From NCBI RefSeq assembly GCF_037861325.1, contig NZ_JAFELW010000001.1: a DNA stretch of 64,000 bases; one strand, given 5' to 3'. Shown here piece after piece: positions 9,237 through 18,616 of this stretch; the stretch's first letter is position 1, and each line of letters begins with the position of its first letter. The notes under the pieces were generated by a model. That model was not told the origin of the DNA, did no database searches, and saw only the letters and a list, made by a program, of their open reading frames with translations. The DNA comes from Riemerella anatipestifer_F (GTDB lineage Bacteria > Bacteroidota > Bacteroidia > Flavobacteriales > Weeksellaceae). The translations under genes were made by a program, and so were the position numbers.

Positions 9237-10751
9237 ATGAAAAAAAGAGCGTTAATTAGCGTATCAGACAAGACCAATCTTGTAGAGTTTGCCACATTTT
9301 TGGAGCAACACAATTATCAACTCATTTCTACGGGAGGCACATTTAAACATTTAAAGGAAGCTGGACTTTCTCCTATTCAGATAGATGAAGTTACAGAGTT
9401 TCCAGAAATGCTAGACGGTAGGGTAAAAACGCTACACCCAAAAGTACACGGAGGGCTTCTAGCCGTACGCTCTAACCCTGAGCATATGAGTACCGTAAAA
9501 GACCACGGCATAGAGCTGATAGATATGGTAGTAGTGAACCTCTACCCTTTCTTTGAAAATGTTAACAAAAATATTTCTTTAGACGAAAAAGTAGAATTTA
9601 TAGATATTGGTGGCCCCTCAATGCTTCGCTCGGCAGCTAAGAATTTTAATGCCGTTACCGTGGTTACTGATGTTAAAGACTATGCTAGAGTTCAAGCCGA
9701 AATTTTGGAAACAGGTGATACAACTTTGGAAACCAGAAAAAAATTAGCTGGAAAGGTATTTAACTTAACTTCGGCTTATGATGCTGCTATTTCTAAAATG
9801 CTTTTAGAGGAGGAATATCCAGAGTACCTTAATGCTTCGTATCAAAAAGTAGCCGATTTAAGATATGGCGAAAACCCTCATCAATCAGCGGCTTACTATG
9901 TTTCTACTAGCGAAAATGGAGCGATGAAAGATTTTGAGCAATTAGGTGGTAAAGAACTTTCTTTTAACAATCTAAGAGATATGGATTTATGTTGGAAAGT
10001 GGTTAATGAGTTCAAAAATGAGAAAGCGTGTTGTGCCGTTAAGCACTCTACACCTTGTGGTGTTGCTATTGGAGAAACCGCTTTAGACACTTATAAAAAA
10101 GCATTTGAATGCGACCCTGTTTCCATCTTCGGAGGTATTGTAGCGATGAACTACACTGTAGATAAAGATACGGCTGAAGAACTCAACAAAACTTTCCTAG
10201 AGATTGTAATGGCGACAGATTTTGATGCTGAAGCTCTAGAAGTATTATCTAAAAAGAAAAATCTAAGAATTATCAAGATTAAAAATCCTGTATCTGACCG
10301 CCAAGTGTGGGTAAAGATAGACGGTGGAATGTTGGTGCAAAACGCCGATGACCAATTCTCTGATGATATAAAAACGGTTACAGAAGTTCAGCCAACGGAG
10401 GAACAAACCAAAGCTCTACTCTTCTCCCAAAGGATTGTGAAGTATGTAAAATCTAATGCCATCGTAGTTACCAACGGCACACAAGCTTTAGGCGTAGGCG
10501 GTGGACAAGTAAATAGAATATGGGCTACCCAACAAGCCATAGAACGAGCGAAAGAGAAATTTAGTGGAGATTTAGTTTTAGCTTCTGATGCTTTCTTTCC
10601 GTTTAGAGATGTGGTAGATACTTGTGCCAAAGAAGGTATAAAAGCCATTATACAACCTGGTGGAAGTATGAGAGATGACGAAAGCATACAAGCGGCTAAT
10701 GAGCATAATATCCCAATGCTATTTACAGGAATGAGACACTTTTTTCATTAA
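9237..10751 (+). CDS. purH: Bifunctional AICAR formyltransferase / IMP cyclohydrolase
   Basis: PurH carries out the last two steps to IMP in the cytoplasm, using 10-formyl-THF. The 504-residue protein has the N-terminal MGS-like cyclohydrolase domain (KRALISVSDKTNLVEFA, STGGTFKHL, DGRVKTLHPKVHGG) and the C-terminal transformylase with LRYGENPHQ, KHSTPCGVAIG and SDAFFPFRD. The terminal GMRHFFH is characteristic. The gene is full length. Its formyl donor would be made by Fhs near 62 kb, and other purine genes occur at 31.8-33.1 and 38-44 kb. Confidence 0.97.
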   Translation: MKKRALISVSDKTNLVEFATFLEQHNYQLISTGGTFKHLKEAGLSPIQIDEVTEFPEMLDGRVKTLHPKVHGGLLAVRSNPEHMSTVKDHGIELIDMVVVNLYPFFENVNKNISLDEKVEFIDIGGPSMLRSAAKNFNAVTVVTDVKDYARVQAEILETGDTTLETRKKLAGKVFNLTSAYDAAISKMLLEEEYPEYLNASYQKVADLRYGENPHQSAAYYVSTSENGAMKDFEQLGGKELSFNNLRDMDLCWKVVNEFKNEKACCAVKHSTPCGVAIGETALDTYKKAFECDPVSIFGGIVAMNYTVDKDTAEELNKTFLEIVMATDFDAEALEVLSKKKNLRIIKIKNPVSDRQVWVKIDGGMLVQNADDQFSDDIKTVTEVQPTEEQTKALLFSQRIVKYVKSNAIVVTNGTQALGVGGGQVNRIWATQQAIERAKEKFSGDLVLASDAFFPFRDVVDTCAKEGIKAIIQPGGSMRDDESIQAANEHNIPMLFTGMRHFFH

Positions 10752-10772
10752 ATAACAATTAACACTAAAAAC

Positions 10773-10808
10773 GATAAGCATCAAAAGAAATTTGATGCTT
10801 ATCATTTT
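10773..10808 (+). terminator. Terminator after purH
   Basis: A 13-bp perfect stem (10773-10785 with 10791-10803, gataagcatcaaa) with a 5-nt loop is followed by a short T tract, 21 nt after the purH stop. Confidence 0.8.
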
Positions 10809-10811
10809 ATA

Positions 10812-10852
10812 AAAATATGCTTATGAAATTCCAAAAACATAAGCATATTTTT
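10812..10852. repeat. Second inverted repeat sharing the purH terminator core
   Basis: A 14-bp perfect inverted repeat (10812-10825 with 10838-10851) contains the same ATGCTTAT/ATAAGCAT core as the purH terminator hairpin, nested in the opposite order. Both strands end in T runs, so it could terminate in either direction. The rest of the gap to 10977 shows no gene. Confidence 0.7.
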
Positions 10853-10977
10853 AATTTGTGCTTTTAGAGCTTCACCAAACCATTTCGTTGGGCTTAAATT
10901 AAACAAATTTATGAAAGTGAAAGTGAAAACCATTTTGTGATAAAAAAAATTAGGATATAATACTAAAACTCTTGATG

Positions 10978-11007
10978 TAAAAACGGCTGAATCAAACGGT
11001 TCAGCCG
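10978..11007 (-). terminator. Terminator of the 893-residue protein gene
   Basis: On the minus strand an 8-bp stem (cggctgaa / ttcagccg) is followed by five Ts; it lies 14 nt beyond the stop codon. It has T runs on both strands. Confidence 0.85.
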
Positions 11008-11021
11008 CTTTTTATAAACCT

Positions 11022-13703
11022 TTATTTCTGCATAAAATACTTATAGTAAGAACAACTTCCCATTAGAGATTTACTCGTTTCGGTATCGCTGTACTTTGTT
11101 TTCAACTCTGTGAAATAACTTCTGTAGTTCTGATTTTTAGCTTTGTCTAACTCTTGCTGAAATTTGTTTTGTTTTTCCTCCCAATTGGCATCACTATAAT
11201 CCCAGTTTGGAGTTTGATTGGCTTCCCATTGGTAGTATTTTCCTTGTTCAGCACTTGCCATTTGGAAGAGTATTCTAGCTTGAGTTTCTCTATCTGTACT
11301 TTTTTCTAAAGCCTTTTTATAGTAACTAATAGCAACATCAAAGCTATCTGATTTTAAACCTACATTATTATAAGGAATGCTTTTGTAATAGTATAGAGGC
11401 GTGTATAATTCAGTATCACTAAGGAAGGAATATTTACCACCATTGGCATTATTTATATCCATCACAAAATAATGTCTGTAATAACCTAATATAGAAGTAT
11501 TGTATAAAAAGTTCCCTAACAATTGGTTGGCGTGGGCAGCATTAACATCATTACTTTTAGCTATTTTGATAAGTTTTAATACTGCTTCTGCAAGTTCCTT
11601 TTTATTCATATTATTTTTAATGAATTTAAAGTCGGAGATGAAACTTTCTGCTTTCATTGACTCGCTTTCAGGACTAGTATAACTTACCCAAACATTATGT
11701 CCGAAAACTAAAGAAGAAACATTGTTGTAACCGTTGTAGCCTTTAATTTTCATTCTTACCGGTGTATTACTTTGCAATGATCCATCTTCTGAAAATGGAA
11801 ATTCGTATCTAGGAATACCTATAAAACCACTTGCTTTGGTATAATAATCTAAAGCTTTTTTGAAGTTAGCCGAACGCATCTCGTAATCTCCATAGAGTAC
11901 ATTTATGAAGTTTTGAGTGTCTTCACCTGTATCTATATTCTTAGCGAGAATGCTATTTTCAAAAGCATTTTTGTTTTTTCGTTTATAAAATGCTTCAATA
12001 TCTCGGACTAGGTCTATATCCAAAATATCTTGCAAGCTTGAAAGTTTATTAGACATTAAGAAAGACTTAGCTCTCTCCCCTTGTAAGAAATATCTATTAG
12101 CTAAAATATCTGTAATAAAACCTGCCTCTGAGCTGTTATACCTGTCTTCGGAAATAGCAGTTACCAAATCAGGGTAAGTTTTCATGATATGTTGCTCAAA
12201 CTCGCTATCAATTCTTGGTTGAGAAAGAATATCGTTTAATAATTTCATTTTATCAATTTGGGTAAGATATTCTTGGTTGCTGGTGTTTATATTTTGTAAT
12301 AAGCTACTGCTAGACTTATAATCTTTCTGTAAAAACTTTATATAAGCCTCTGATATTGCCCAGAACTCATCATTTGATTTGGTTTTAACTTTTTCTGTCA
12401 GTTTTTCTAGCTGTTCTATATAATCTTGCATTTTTTTGTTGTATTCCTCATCAGTTCCTGAAGAAGAAACTACAGGCAAACGGTTAGGGTGATTTAACAG
12501 CTCATCATCAGAAAGCCCTTTACTTTCTTCGGTAGTTAAAACTTTAGGTTCAGAACTTTCCATTCCAAAAAGGTTCTTAAAGAACGATACTATTTTATCC
12601 CAAAACGAAGCACTAGCTTTGTCCTCTGTCTTACTTACTGAAGGAGTTGTTTTAGATGAAGTACCCACTGTTTTGATTTCCTTCTCGTTATAGTGGTAAT
12701 ATGGTAGAAAATACCTTTCTAACTCATTGATGGCTCTGGCTTGAAGTACTTTTAAAGCCTCCGAATTAGGGTCTATCTCATAAATTTTCTCCATCATTGG
12801 GAGCGGATTATTAAACCCTTGATAGCCGAGAAGAAAATACGCCATTATCTTCTCTTTATCATTTTTAGCTCGGGAAAGCAGGTCTTCAAATGCCTTTTCG
12901 CTGGACAGTTTAATAGAAGTATAAGCCGTTTGTTTTCTAGAGTTTGAATTTATAAATACTTGGAAGAAATTCCAGTTAGCTTCTTCTTTCTGTCCTAGCC
13001 CACTTTGTGCTCCCGCCATTTGTTCTAAAGCCATATAATAGATAGCGTTTTTTAGCCCTAGTGGCTCTACATAGGTAGAAAAGGCTTTTACGGCTTTATC
13101 ATAATTTCTATTGTAATGTTCAAAACGAACAATTTGATAGGCATACCTTAGTTTTATCTCTTTGTTTGAAGTGTTGTTATAAAGATTTATAAGGGTAGTA
13201 AGTGTATTTTCATAATCTAAAGTAGACGCGAGATTATAGGTTTCGTCGTCATAATAAAAACTATAGGTATTGTCATCATCATTGGCAACTCTGTTGATTC
13301 TAAGGTTATTCAGTTTTTTGGCCTCAATGAGATAATCCAAACCTTCTCTATAATTCTGATAAGCACCTAATTTCTGAAAAATAGCCTGATTCTGATATCC
13401 ATCTTTAAACGAAATAATATCTTGTAATGGGAGCTTATAAACCAATGTTTTTACCTCATCGTAGGAAAGTTTATTGTTGAAAAAACTTTTCCAAAGTTGT
13501 AGATTATCATCAATGATAGCTATATTGTCTGCTTCATAAAAAGGAGATGAATAGGACAAAAGAAAAGGTGTATAAGACTTATCTTTTATAATAGTCTGTG
13601 TAAAAAGGTTAAAGTAATCACCGTCTGAGTCTTCCCAAGCACATGCTTTAGAATTTTGGTGAAGTAATAATATAACGCCTAATGAAATAACTGCTTTTTT
13701 CAT
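11022..13703 (-). CDS. Unrecognised large exported protein with helical (TPR-like) repeats
   Basis: The 893-residue protein begins with a signal-like hydrophobic stretch (MKKAVISLGVILLLHQ) and a Cys-containing mature start, KACAWEDSDGDYFN. Most of the chain is predicted-helix in style with Ala/Tyr/Leu spacing resembling degenerate TPR units (for example SYYKKALEKSTDRETQARI and KALDYYTKASG). A Ser/Thr/Lys-rich linker lies around residues 345-365. I do not recognise a catalytic motif. It is probably periplasmic or surface-located. The upstream lipoprotein gene ends 4 nt before it, so the two are probably one operon. Function is unknown. Confidence 0.7.
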   Translation of the reverse strand: MKKAVISLGVILLLHQNSKACAWEDSDGDYFNLFTQTIIKDKSYTPFLLSYSSPFYEADNIAIIDDNLQLWKSFFNNKLSYDEVKTLVYKLPLQDIISFKDGYQNQAIFQKLGAYQNYREGLDYLIEAKKLNNLRINRVANDDDNTYSFYYDDETYNLASTLDYENTLTTLINLYNNTSNKEIKLRYAYQIVRFEHYNRNYDKAVKAFSTYVEPLGLKNAIYYMALEQMAGAQSGLGQKEEANWNFFQVFINSNSRKQTAYTSIKLSSEKAFEDLLSRAKNDKEKIMAYFLLGYQGFNNPLPMMEKIYEIDPNSEALKVLQARAINELERYFLPYYHYNEKEIKTVGTSSKTTPSVSKTEDKASASFWDKIVSFFKNLFGMESSEPKVLTTEESKGLSDDELLNHPNRLPVVSSSGTDEEYNKKMQDYIEQLEKLTEKVKTKSNDEFWAISEAYIKFLQKDYKSSSSLLQNINTSNQEYLTQIDKMKLLNDILSQPRIDSEFEQHIMKTYPDLVTAISEDRYNSSEAGFITDILANRYFLQGERAKSFLMSNKLSSLQDILDIDLVRDIEAFYKRKNKNAFENSILAKNIDTGEDTQNFINVLYGDYEMRSANFKKALDYYTKASGFIGIPRYEFPFSEDGSLQSNTPVRMKIKGYNGYNNVSSLVFGHNVWVSYTSPESESMKAESFISDFKFIKNNMNKKELAEAVLKLIKIAKSNDVNAAHANQLLGNFLYNTSILGYYRHYFVMDINNANGGKYSFLSDTELYTPLYYYKSIPYNNVGLKSDSFDVAISYYKKALEKSTDRETQARILFQMASAEQGKYYQWEANQTPNWDYSDANWEEKQNKFQQELDKAKNQNYRSYFTELKTKYSDTETSKSLMGSCSYYKYFMQK

Positions 13704-13707
13704 TGTT

Positions 13708-14691
13708 TTAAAGTTTTCTATTTTTAATAAATTGACTATCCAAATGATAGTAGATAATATGATAATGTTTTAATTTCTGGTCTAAAAATGTTTTAACTTC
13801 AGTCAGTTGCTTCTCTGAAATTTCCTCTACTCTAATGGTAAACCCCTTGTTTAAAAAATATCCAAAGTAGAAACCATCTTCTAATATCACGGTTTCGGTG
13901 TCTGATATTTTCTTAAATTTATCATTGCTTAAATCGCTAATATTTAAAGCATTGATAAGTTTATGCTTACCCACATGATTGGTAACTATGCCCCAAGAAT
14001 AAATTGGTAGAGCTACATCTATATTTTTGATAGGATACTGGTCTAAGGAAGCAAGGTAATTTTTAAGTAAATCTACCTCTAAGATAGAGTTTTTACCATC
14101 GTTATCTAAAGGCGATGAGGTAGAATAACACATCAGATAAACTTTATCCACAGGCGGAATGCCCATTTTCTTCTTATCTTTAACCTGATGCAAACGGAGC
14201 GTAGATGAGACTTTTTTTGAAGAAATCTTTTTTAGCTCCTTTAAAAAGAGGAAAAAATCTTCACGAGTGGTTTCCGTCCAATCACAGTCTATTTGTATCT
14301 CAGTAAATGCCCTTTCCTTCAAGCCTAGACTCTTTTGTATCCTTAAAATATTATCAAAAGTAGCCTGTGCCATTTGAGCAATCTCTTCTTTGGATATATT
14401 GAAAAAAGTTCTGTTGGTAATAAATACCGTAGGTACAAATTGTTTTTTTGCATCTAGCAGGTGAGCATTACCACTAATTGGGGCTAGAATTTCCACTTTT
14501 TGTTGCTCTTTATCTATATCAAAAAAACGAATGTAAAGTGTATCTAGTGAAGCCTTTTGTAGTGCCTTTTTCTCGCTTTCGTCTAACTTAAAATGGGATT
14601 TCCAATAATAAAAAGAATATTTATGCTCTGTGCTCTTTTGGCAAGATACAAGCAAAGCGAATAACAATAAGAAAATAATTTTCATTTTCAT
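13708..14691 (-). CDS. Unrecognised lipoprotein, possibly TIM-barrel/glycosidase-like
   Basis: The protein has a lipoprotein signal (MKMKIIFLLLFALLVSCQKS, Cys after LVS). Inside are alternating strand-helix segments, with IQIDCDWTETTREDFFLF and VDKVYLMCYSTS spaced as in TIM-barrel glycosidase-like domains (GH18- or DUF3142-like); this is a weak resemblance. The open frame could extend to a TTG at 14700, but that codon lies inside the -7 box at 14698-14705, so I place the start at the ATG at 14691 (14685 is also possible). It is followed at 4 nt by the large repeat protein, suggesting joint function. Confidence 0.65.
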   Translation of the reverse strand: MKMKIIFLLLFALLVSCQKSTEHKYSFYYWKSHFKLDESEKKALQKASLDTLYIRFFDIDKEQQKVEILAPISGNAHLLDAKKQFVPTVFITNRTFFNISKEEIAQMAQATFDNILRIQKSLGLKERAFTEIQIDCDWTETTREDFFLFLKELKKISSKKVSSTLRLHQVKDKKKMGIPPVDKVYLMCYSTSSPLDNDGKNSILEVDLLKNYLASLDQYPIKNIDVALPIYSWGIVTNHVGKHKLINALNISDLSNDKFKKISDTETVILEDGFYFGYFLNKGFTIRVEEISEKQLTEVKTFLDQKLKHYHIIYYHLDSQFIKNRKL

Positions 14692-14697
14692 AAAGTA

Positions 14698-14705
14698 CAA
14701 ATATA
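14698..14705 (-). promoter_or_regulatory. -7 promoter element of the lipoprotein operon
   Basis: On the minus strand TATATTTG matches TAnnTTTG and ends 6 nt before the preferred ATG at 14691, implying a very short leader. Confidence 0.5.
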
Positions 14706-14789
14706 AACAAAATCTGTTATGCTTAACTTAATTGATTTTATATATCATAGTATGTTAGAAAAGAGATTCTTTACTCTCTAGTATTTTTT

Positions 14790-14797
14790 TAACTTTG
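14790..14797 (+). promoter_or_regulatory. -7 promoter element of yaaA-prmC operon
   Basis: TAACTTTG matches TAnnTTTG exactly. Its position overlaps the first possible start codon at 14795 and so favours the later ATG at 14813. Confidence 0.6.
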
Positions 14798-14812
14798 CAG
14801 AAAAATAGATTT

Positions 14813-15571
14813 ATGCTTATACTTTCTTCTCCAGCTAAATTAATGAATGTCTCATTAAAATCAGATATGCTAAAACTTACCGAACCTCAATTTATAGAAG
14901 ATTCGGCGTTTATACAATCGTTTTTGAAAGAGAAAACACCACAATACCTTTCTGATTTAATGGAAATTTCTTCTAAACTAGCAGATGAAAATTGGGAAAG
15001 AAACCAAAACTGGAGTACCTCGCCTTCGGAAGAGGAGTCTAATGCAGCCCTCTATACTTTTACAGGTGAGGTTTATCGTGGGTTAGACGCTCCTACCCTA
15101 GATAGAAAAGCCATAGATTATCTCCAAAAACATTACAGAATACTCTCGGGATTGTACGGATTGTTAAAACCTTCGGATAGGATTATGCTGTATCGTTTAG
15201 AAATGGGGCGCCCGTTCCAGTTTGACAAGTATAAAAATTTATATTCTTTTTGGAAGTCCAAAATTACAGCGGCTCTTAACGAAGAGTTAAAGGACGATGA
15301 TATTCTCCTAAATCTTGCCAGTACAGAATACTTTAAATCAGTAGATACCAAAAAGCTAAAAGCGAAGGCTGTAGATGTTAAATTCTACGAATACAAGGAC
15401 GGCAAACTAAAAACTATCGTGGTTTATACCAAACACGCTAGAGGACTTCTCATTCGTTTTTGTGCCGAAACCAATGCCAAAACTTTAGATGATATTAAAG
15501 CCTTTAATTATGAAGGTTATCTTATAGACGAAGAACGCTCCAAAGACAATCAACTGGTATTTGTGAGGTAA
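14813..15571 (+). CDS. yaaA: YaaA family peroxide-stress protein
   Basis: YaaA lowers intracellular free iron and limits oxidative DNA damage under peroxide stress in Escherichia coli. The 252-residue product begins MLILSSPAKLMN, the family's typical N-terminus, and has the conserved ALYTFTGEVYRGLDA, LYGLLKPSDRIMLYRLEMG and ARGLLIRFCAE blocks. I reject the ATG at 14795 because it lies within the -7 box. The stop codon overlaps the prmC start by one base (TAATG), so the genes are translationally coupled. Confidence 0.9.
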   Translation: MLILSSPAKLMNVSLKSDMLKLTEPQFIEDSAFIQSFLKEKTPQYLSDLMEISSKLADENWERNQNWSTSPSEEESNAALYTFTGEVYRGLDAPTLDRKAIDYLQKHYRILSGLYGLLKPSDRIMLYRLEMGRPFQFDKYKNLYSFWKSKITAALNEELKDDDILLNLASTEYFKSVDTKKLKAKAVDVKFYEYKDGKLKTIVVYTKHARGLLIRFCAETNAKTLDDIKAFNYEGYLIDEERSKDNQLVFVR

Positions 15572-16416
15572 TGAAGTTGCTAGAATTACATTCTATTTTT
15601 AAGCGAGAGCTTTCGGAGCTTTATAATAATTCTGAGGTTTCTTGTTTGTGGGAAATTTTTGGAGAGCATTATTTAGGTTTAGACAAAATAGGACTGCGAC
15701 AATCCGAAAACACCCAACTTCCCTCTCAACCGATAGTAAAATATACCGAAGCCATCAACCAACTAAAAAGCGGAAAACCTCATCAACAAATTTTAGGCGA
15801 AGCTGACTTTTTTGGTATGAAATTTTGCGTGAACCAACATGTGCTTATTCCTCGTCCAGAAACAGAGGAACTGCTAGACTACGCCATCAAAACCATTTCA
15901 AAAGAGTTTTCCAAAACAGAAATTAAAATTTTAGATATAGGTACTGGCTCGGGAGTGATTCCTATTGTGCTGAAAAAACATTTTCCGAATGCGAGAATAG
16001 CCTCCATAGATTTCTATAAAGAAGCTCTAATCATCGCCAAAAAAAATGCAGAAAGGCATCACACCGATATTGAATTTATATTTGATGATTACCTCAATTA
16101 TAAATTGCCAACTCACTATGATGTGATTATTTCTAATCCACCATACATAGGTATAGAGGAAGTTTCTGAAATTTCGGATACTGTAAAGAATTTTGAGCCT
16201 CATTTAGCTCTTTTCTCTCCTTGTTCAGACCCTTTAGTATTTTACCGAAAAATAGCAACAGATGCCAAGCACCATCTTAATAATAGAGGATTTTTATTTT
16301 TAGAAATAAACCAAAAACTAGGAGCAGAAACTTTAGCTTTATATAAAGATTTCAGTGATGCTCAACTCATCAAAGATTTATCTAATAATGACAGAATGAT
16401 TATAGCAAAAAAATGA
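15571..16416 (+). CDS. prmC: Peptide chain release factor N5-glutamine methyltransferase
   Basis: PrmC methylates the Gln of the GGQ motif in release factors RF1/RF2, using SAM. The 281-residue protein has the N-terminal helical domain, the linker HVLIPRPETEELLDYAI, the SAM-binding ILDIGTGSGVIPI and the catalytic ISNPPYIG. The length is normal. It overlaps yaaA by 1 nt and the SpoU methyltransferase gene by 4 nt, forming a tight three-gene operon. Confidence 0.95.
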   Translation: MKLLELHSIFKRELSELYNNSEVSCLWEIFGEHYLGLDKIGLRQSENTQLPSQPIVKYTEAINQLKSGKPHQQILGEADFFGMKFCVNQHVLIPRPETEELLDYAIKTISKEFSKTEIKILDIGTGSGVIPIVLKKHFPNARIASIDFYKEALIIAKKNAERHHTDIEFIFDDYLNYKLPTHYDVIISNPPYIGIEEVSEISDTVKNFEPHLALFSPCSDPLVFYRKIATDAKHHLNNRGFLFLEINQKLGAETLALYKDFSDAQLIKDLSNNDRMIIAKK

Positions 16417-17099
16417 AGCCAGAATTAACCAAAAATCTAGAAGATTTAGAAAAAACATTTCAATATTTAGCTCAATTCTTGACTGAAGAACGCCTGCAAA
16501 AAATCAACCATTATGCGGAGGAAAGCTCGGATTTCATTTTACCTGTGATGGAAGATGTTTATCAATATCGCAATGCTGCTGCAATCGTGAGAAGTGTGGA
16601 AGCGTGTGCCTTCCATAAGGTAGTGGCTTTAGAAAAAGATAATATTTTTGACCCAAACCTCAGCGTTACCAAAGGAGCAGATACTTGGGTAGAAGTGGAA
16701 AAAATGCCTAGAAATAAGGCTTCCCTAGAGAAGATAAAAGAGCGAGGTTACAAAATAGTGGCTGTTTCGCCAGAAAATAATGCTACTATGCTCCCAGATT
16801 ATAAGGTAGAAACGCCCATTGCTCTAGTTTTTGGCACCGAATGGGAAGGCGTTTCTGATGAATTACTAGACTTTGCAGACGAAACTTTGGCAATACCAAT
16901 GTATGGTTTTACTAAGAGTTTTAATGTTTCTGTGGCGGCGGCGATATGTATGTACGAACTCAAACAAAAACTTCTTAATTCTACCATAGATTACAAACTT
17001 AGCCCCGATAAAAAATGGCATACCAAAATAAGATGGGCAGTAAATTCTATAAGAAGCGGAGAAGAAATTTACCACAAATTTTTACGAGAAAACTTTTAA
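16413..17099 (+). CDS. SpoU/TrmH family tRNA/rRNA 2'-O-methyltransferase
   Basis: The 228-residue protein shows the SPOUT (trefoil-knot) methyltransferase motifs: NAAAIVRSVEACAFHKVVAL (motif 1), LVFGTEWEGVSDELLD (motif 2) and the C-terminal IPMYGFTKSFNVSVAAAI (motif 3). This pattern and size match TrmH-type enzymes that methylate the 2'-OH of a guanosine such as tRNA G18. The start overlaps the prmC stop by 4 nt (ATGA). The exact RNA target cannot be decided by reading. Confidence 0.88.
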   Translation: MKPELTKNLEDLEKTFQYLAQFLTEERLQKINHYAEESSDFILPVMEDVYQYRNAAAIVRSVEACAFHKVVALEKDNIFDPNLSVTKGADTWVEVEKMPRNKASLEKIKERGYKIVAVSPENNATMLPDYKVETPIALVFGTEWEGVSDELLDFADETLAIPMYGFTKSFNVSVAAAICMYELKQKLLNSTIDYKLSPDKKWHTKIRWAVNSIRSGEEIYHKFLRENF

Positions 17100-17146
17100 C
17101 AATCCATAAGCCACAGCACTTATTCGGAAGAATGCTAAATTTTCCT

Positions 17147-17154
17147 TATTTTTG
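17147..17154 (+). promoter_or_regulatory. -7 promoter element of ffh
   Basis: TATTTTTG matches TAnnTTTG, 20 nt before the ffh ATG. No clear -33 TTG is present. Confidence 0.5.
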
Positions 17155-17174
17155 CCACTCAAAATAAAGCGATT

Positions 17175-18539
17175 ATGTTCAATAGTTTACAAGATAAATT
17201 AGACAAGGCTCTTCATAACCTTTCGGGAAGAGGTAAAATTACGGAAATAAATGTAGCTGAAACGGTTAAAGAAATTCGCCGTGCCTTAGTAGATGCCGAT
17301 GTAAATTATAAGGTAGCTAAAGATCTTACCAAACGAGTACAAGAGAAAGCCTTAGGGCAAGATGTACTTACCAGCCTAACGCCTGGGCAGCTAATGACCA
17401 AAATAGTACACGATGAGTTGGTAGAGCTTATGGGTGGTTCTCAAGAAGGCATCAATCTTTCAGGGAAACCTACAGTTATCCTAATTGCTGGGCTTCAAGG
17501 GTCTGGTAAAACTACTTTTTCAGGAAAATTAGCTAACTATCTAAAGAAAAAAAGAGCTAAAAATCCGCTTTTGGTAGCGTGTGATGTTTATCGTCCTGCT
17601 GCGATAGACCAGCTAAAAGTACTAGGAAGCCAAACGGGAATCCCGGTATATACCGAAGAGGAAAATAAAAACCCTTCTACCATAGCAGAAAATGCCGTTA
17701 ATTTTGCCAAAGCCAACAAGCACGATGTGGTTATTGTGGATACCGCAGGTCGTCTAGCGATAGATGAACAAATGATGAACGAAATAAAATCAGTTCATTA
17801 TTTCATCAAGCCTACGGAAACTTTGTTCGTTGTGGACTCTATGACGGGGCAAGATGCTGTAAATACAGCTAAAGCCTTTAATGATGCTTTAAACTTTGAC
17901 GGTGTTGTCCTTACAAAATTAGATGGGGATACCCGAGGTGGTGCGGCTCTTACTATTCGTTCCGTAGTTAATAAGCCCATTAAGTTTATTTCCACAGGAG
18001 AAAAGATGGAGGCTTTAGACCTTTTCTATCCTGAAAGAATGGCAGACCGTATCTTAGGTATGGGTGATGTAGTGTCTTTAGTAGAAAGAGCTCAAGAACA
18101 ATTTGACGAAGAGGAAGCTAAAAAACTACAAAAGAAAATCGCTAAAAACGAATTTGGTTTTGATGATTTCTTAAAGCAAATTCAGCAGATTAAAAAAATG
18201 GGTAATATGAAAGACCTTCTTGGTATGTTACCAGGGATAGGCAAAGCCATTAAAGATGTGGATATAGACGACAACTCATTTAAACACATAGAGGCTATTA
18301 TCCATTCTATGACACCAGAAGAAAGAAGAAGACCTAGCATTATAGATATTAATAGAAAGAAAAGAATAGCCAAAGGAAGTGGTAGAAAACTAGAAGAAGT
18401 CAACCAACTTATGAAGCAGTTTGACCAAATGGGTAAAATGATGAAAATGATGCAAGGACCTCAAGGCAAACAGCTTATGGCAATGATGGGCAAAATGGGA
18501 GGCGGTATGCCAGGCATGGGAGGCTTGTTCGGAAGATAA
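17175..18539 (+). CDS. ffh: Signal recognition particle GTPase Ffh
   Basis: Ffh binds signal sequences emerging from the ribosome and, with SRP RNA and FtsY, targets them to the membrane. The 454-residue protein has the N domain, the G domain with AGLQGSGKTTFSGKLA (P-loop), DTAGRLAIDEQMM and TKLDGDTRGGAAL, and a Met-rich M domain ending in a GGGMPGMGGLF-type tail. It is full length. It is flanked by its own -7 box and a terminator, so it is probably monocistronic. Confidence 0.97.
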   Translation: MFNSLQDKLDKALHNLSGRGKITEINVAETVKEIRRALVDADVNYKVAKDLTKRVQEKALGQDVLTSLTPGQLMTKIVHDELVELMGGSQEGINLSGKPTVILIAGLQGSGKTTFSGKLANYLKKKRAKNPLLVACDVYRPAAIDQLKVLGSQTGIPVYTEEENKNPSTIAENAVNFAKANKHDVVIVDTAGRLAIDEQMMNEIKSVHYFIKPTETLFVVDSMTGQDAVNTAKAFNDALNFDGVVLTKLDGDTRGGAALTIRSVVNKPIKFISTGEKMEALDLFYPERMADRILGMGDVVSLVERAQEQFDEEEAKKLQKKIAKNEFGFDDFLKQIQQIKKMGNMKDLLGMLPGIGKAIKDVDIDDNSFKHIEAIIHSMTPEERRRPSIIDINRKKRIAKGSGRKLEEVNQLMKQFDQMGKMMKMMQGPQGKQLMAMMGKMGGGMPGMGGLFGR

Positions 18540-18560
18540 CAGAATAAAATTGAAAATATA

Positions 18561-18601
18561 AACCGATAGTAGTTCAGTATGAAATTACTCTCGGTTTTTT
18601 T
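18561..18601 (+). terminator. Terminator after ffh
   Basis: The stem aaccgatagta (18561-18571) pairs with tactctcggtt (18586-18596) with one mismatch and is followed by a T run. It lies between convergent ffh and acr3 and may serve both. Confidence 0.75.
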
Positions 18602-18616
18602 CATATAAGATTAGGG

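Noticed and set aside
10911..10940. Nine-codon ORF (MKVKVKTIL) in the purH downstream gap
   Set aside because: Too short, no recognisable leader-peptide context (no gene follows on the plus strand), no repeated residue.
14795..14812. First ATG of the yaaA frame as the start codon
   Set aside because: It overlaps the -7 box TAACTTTG and the family begins at MLILSSPAK.
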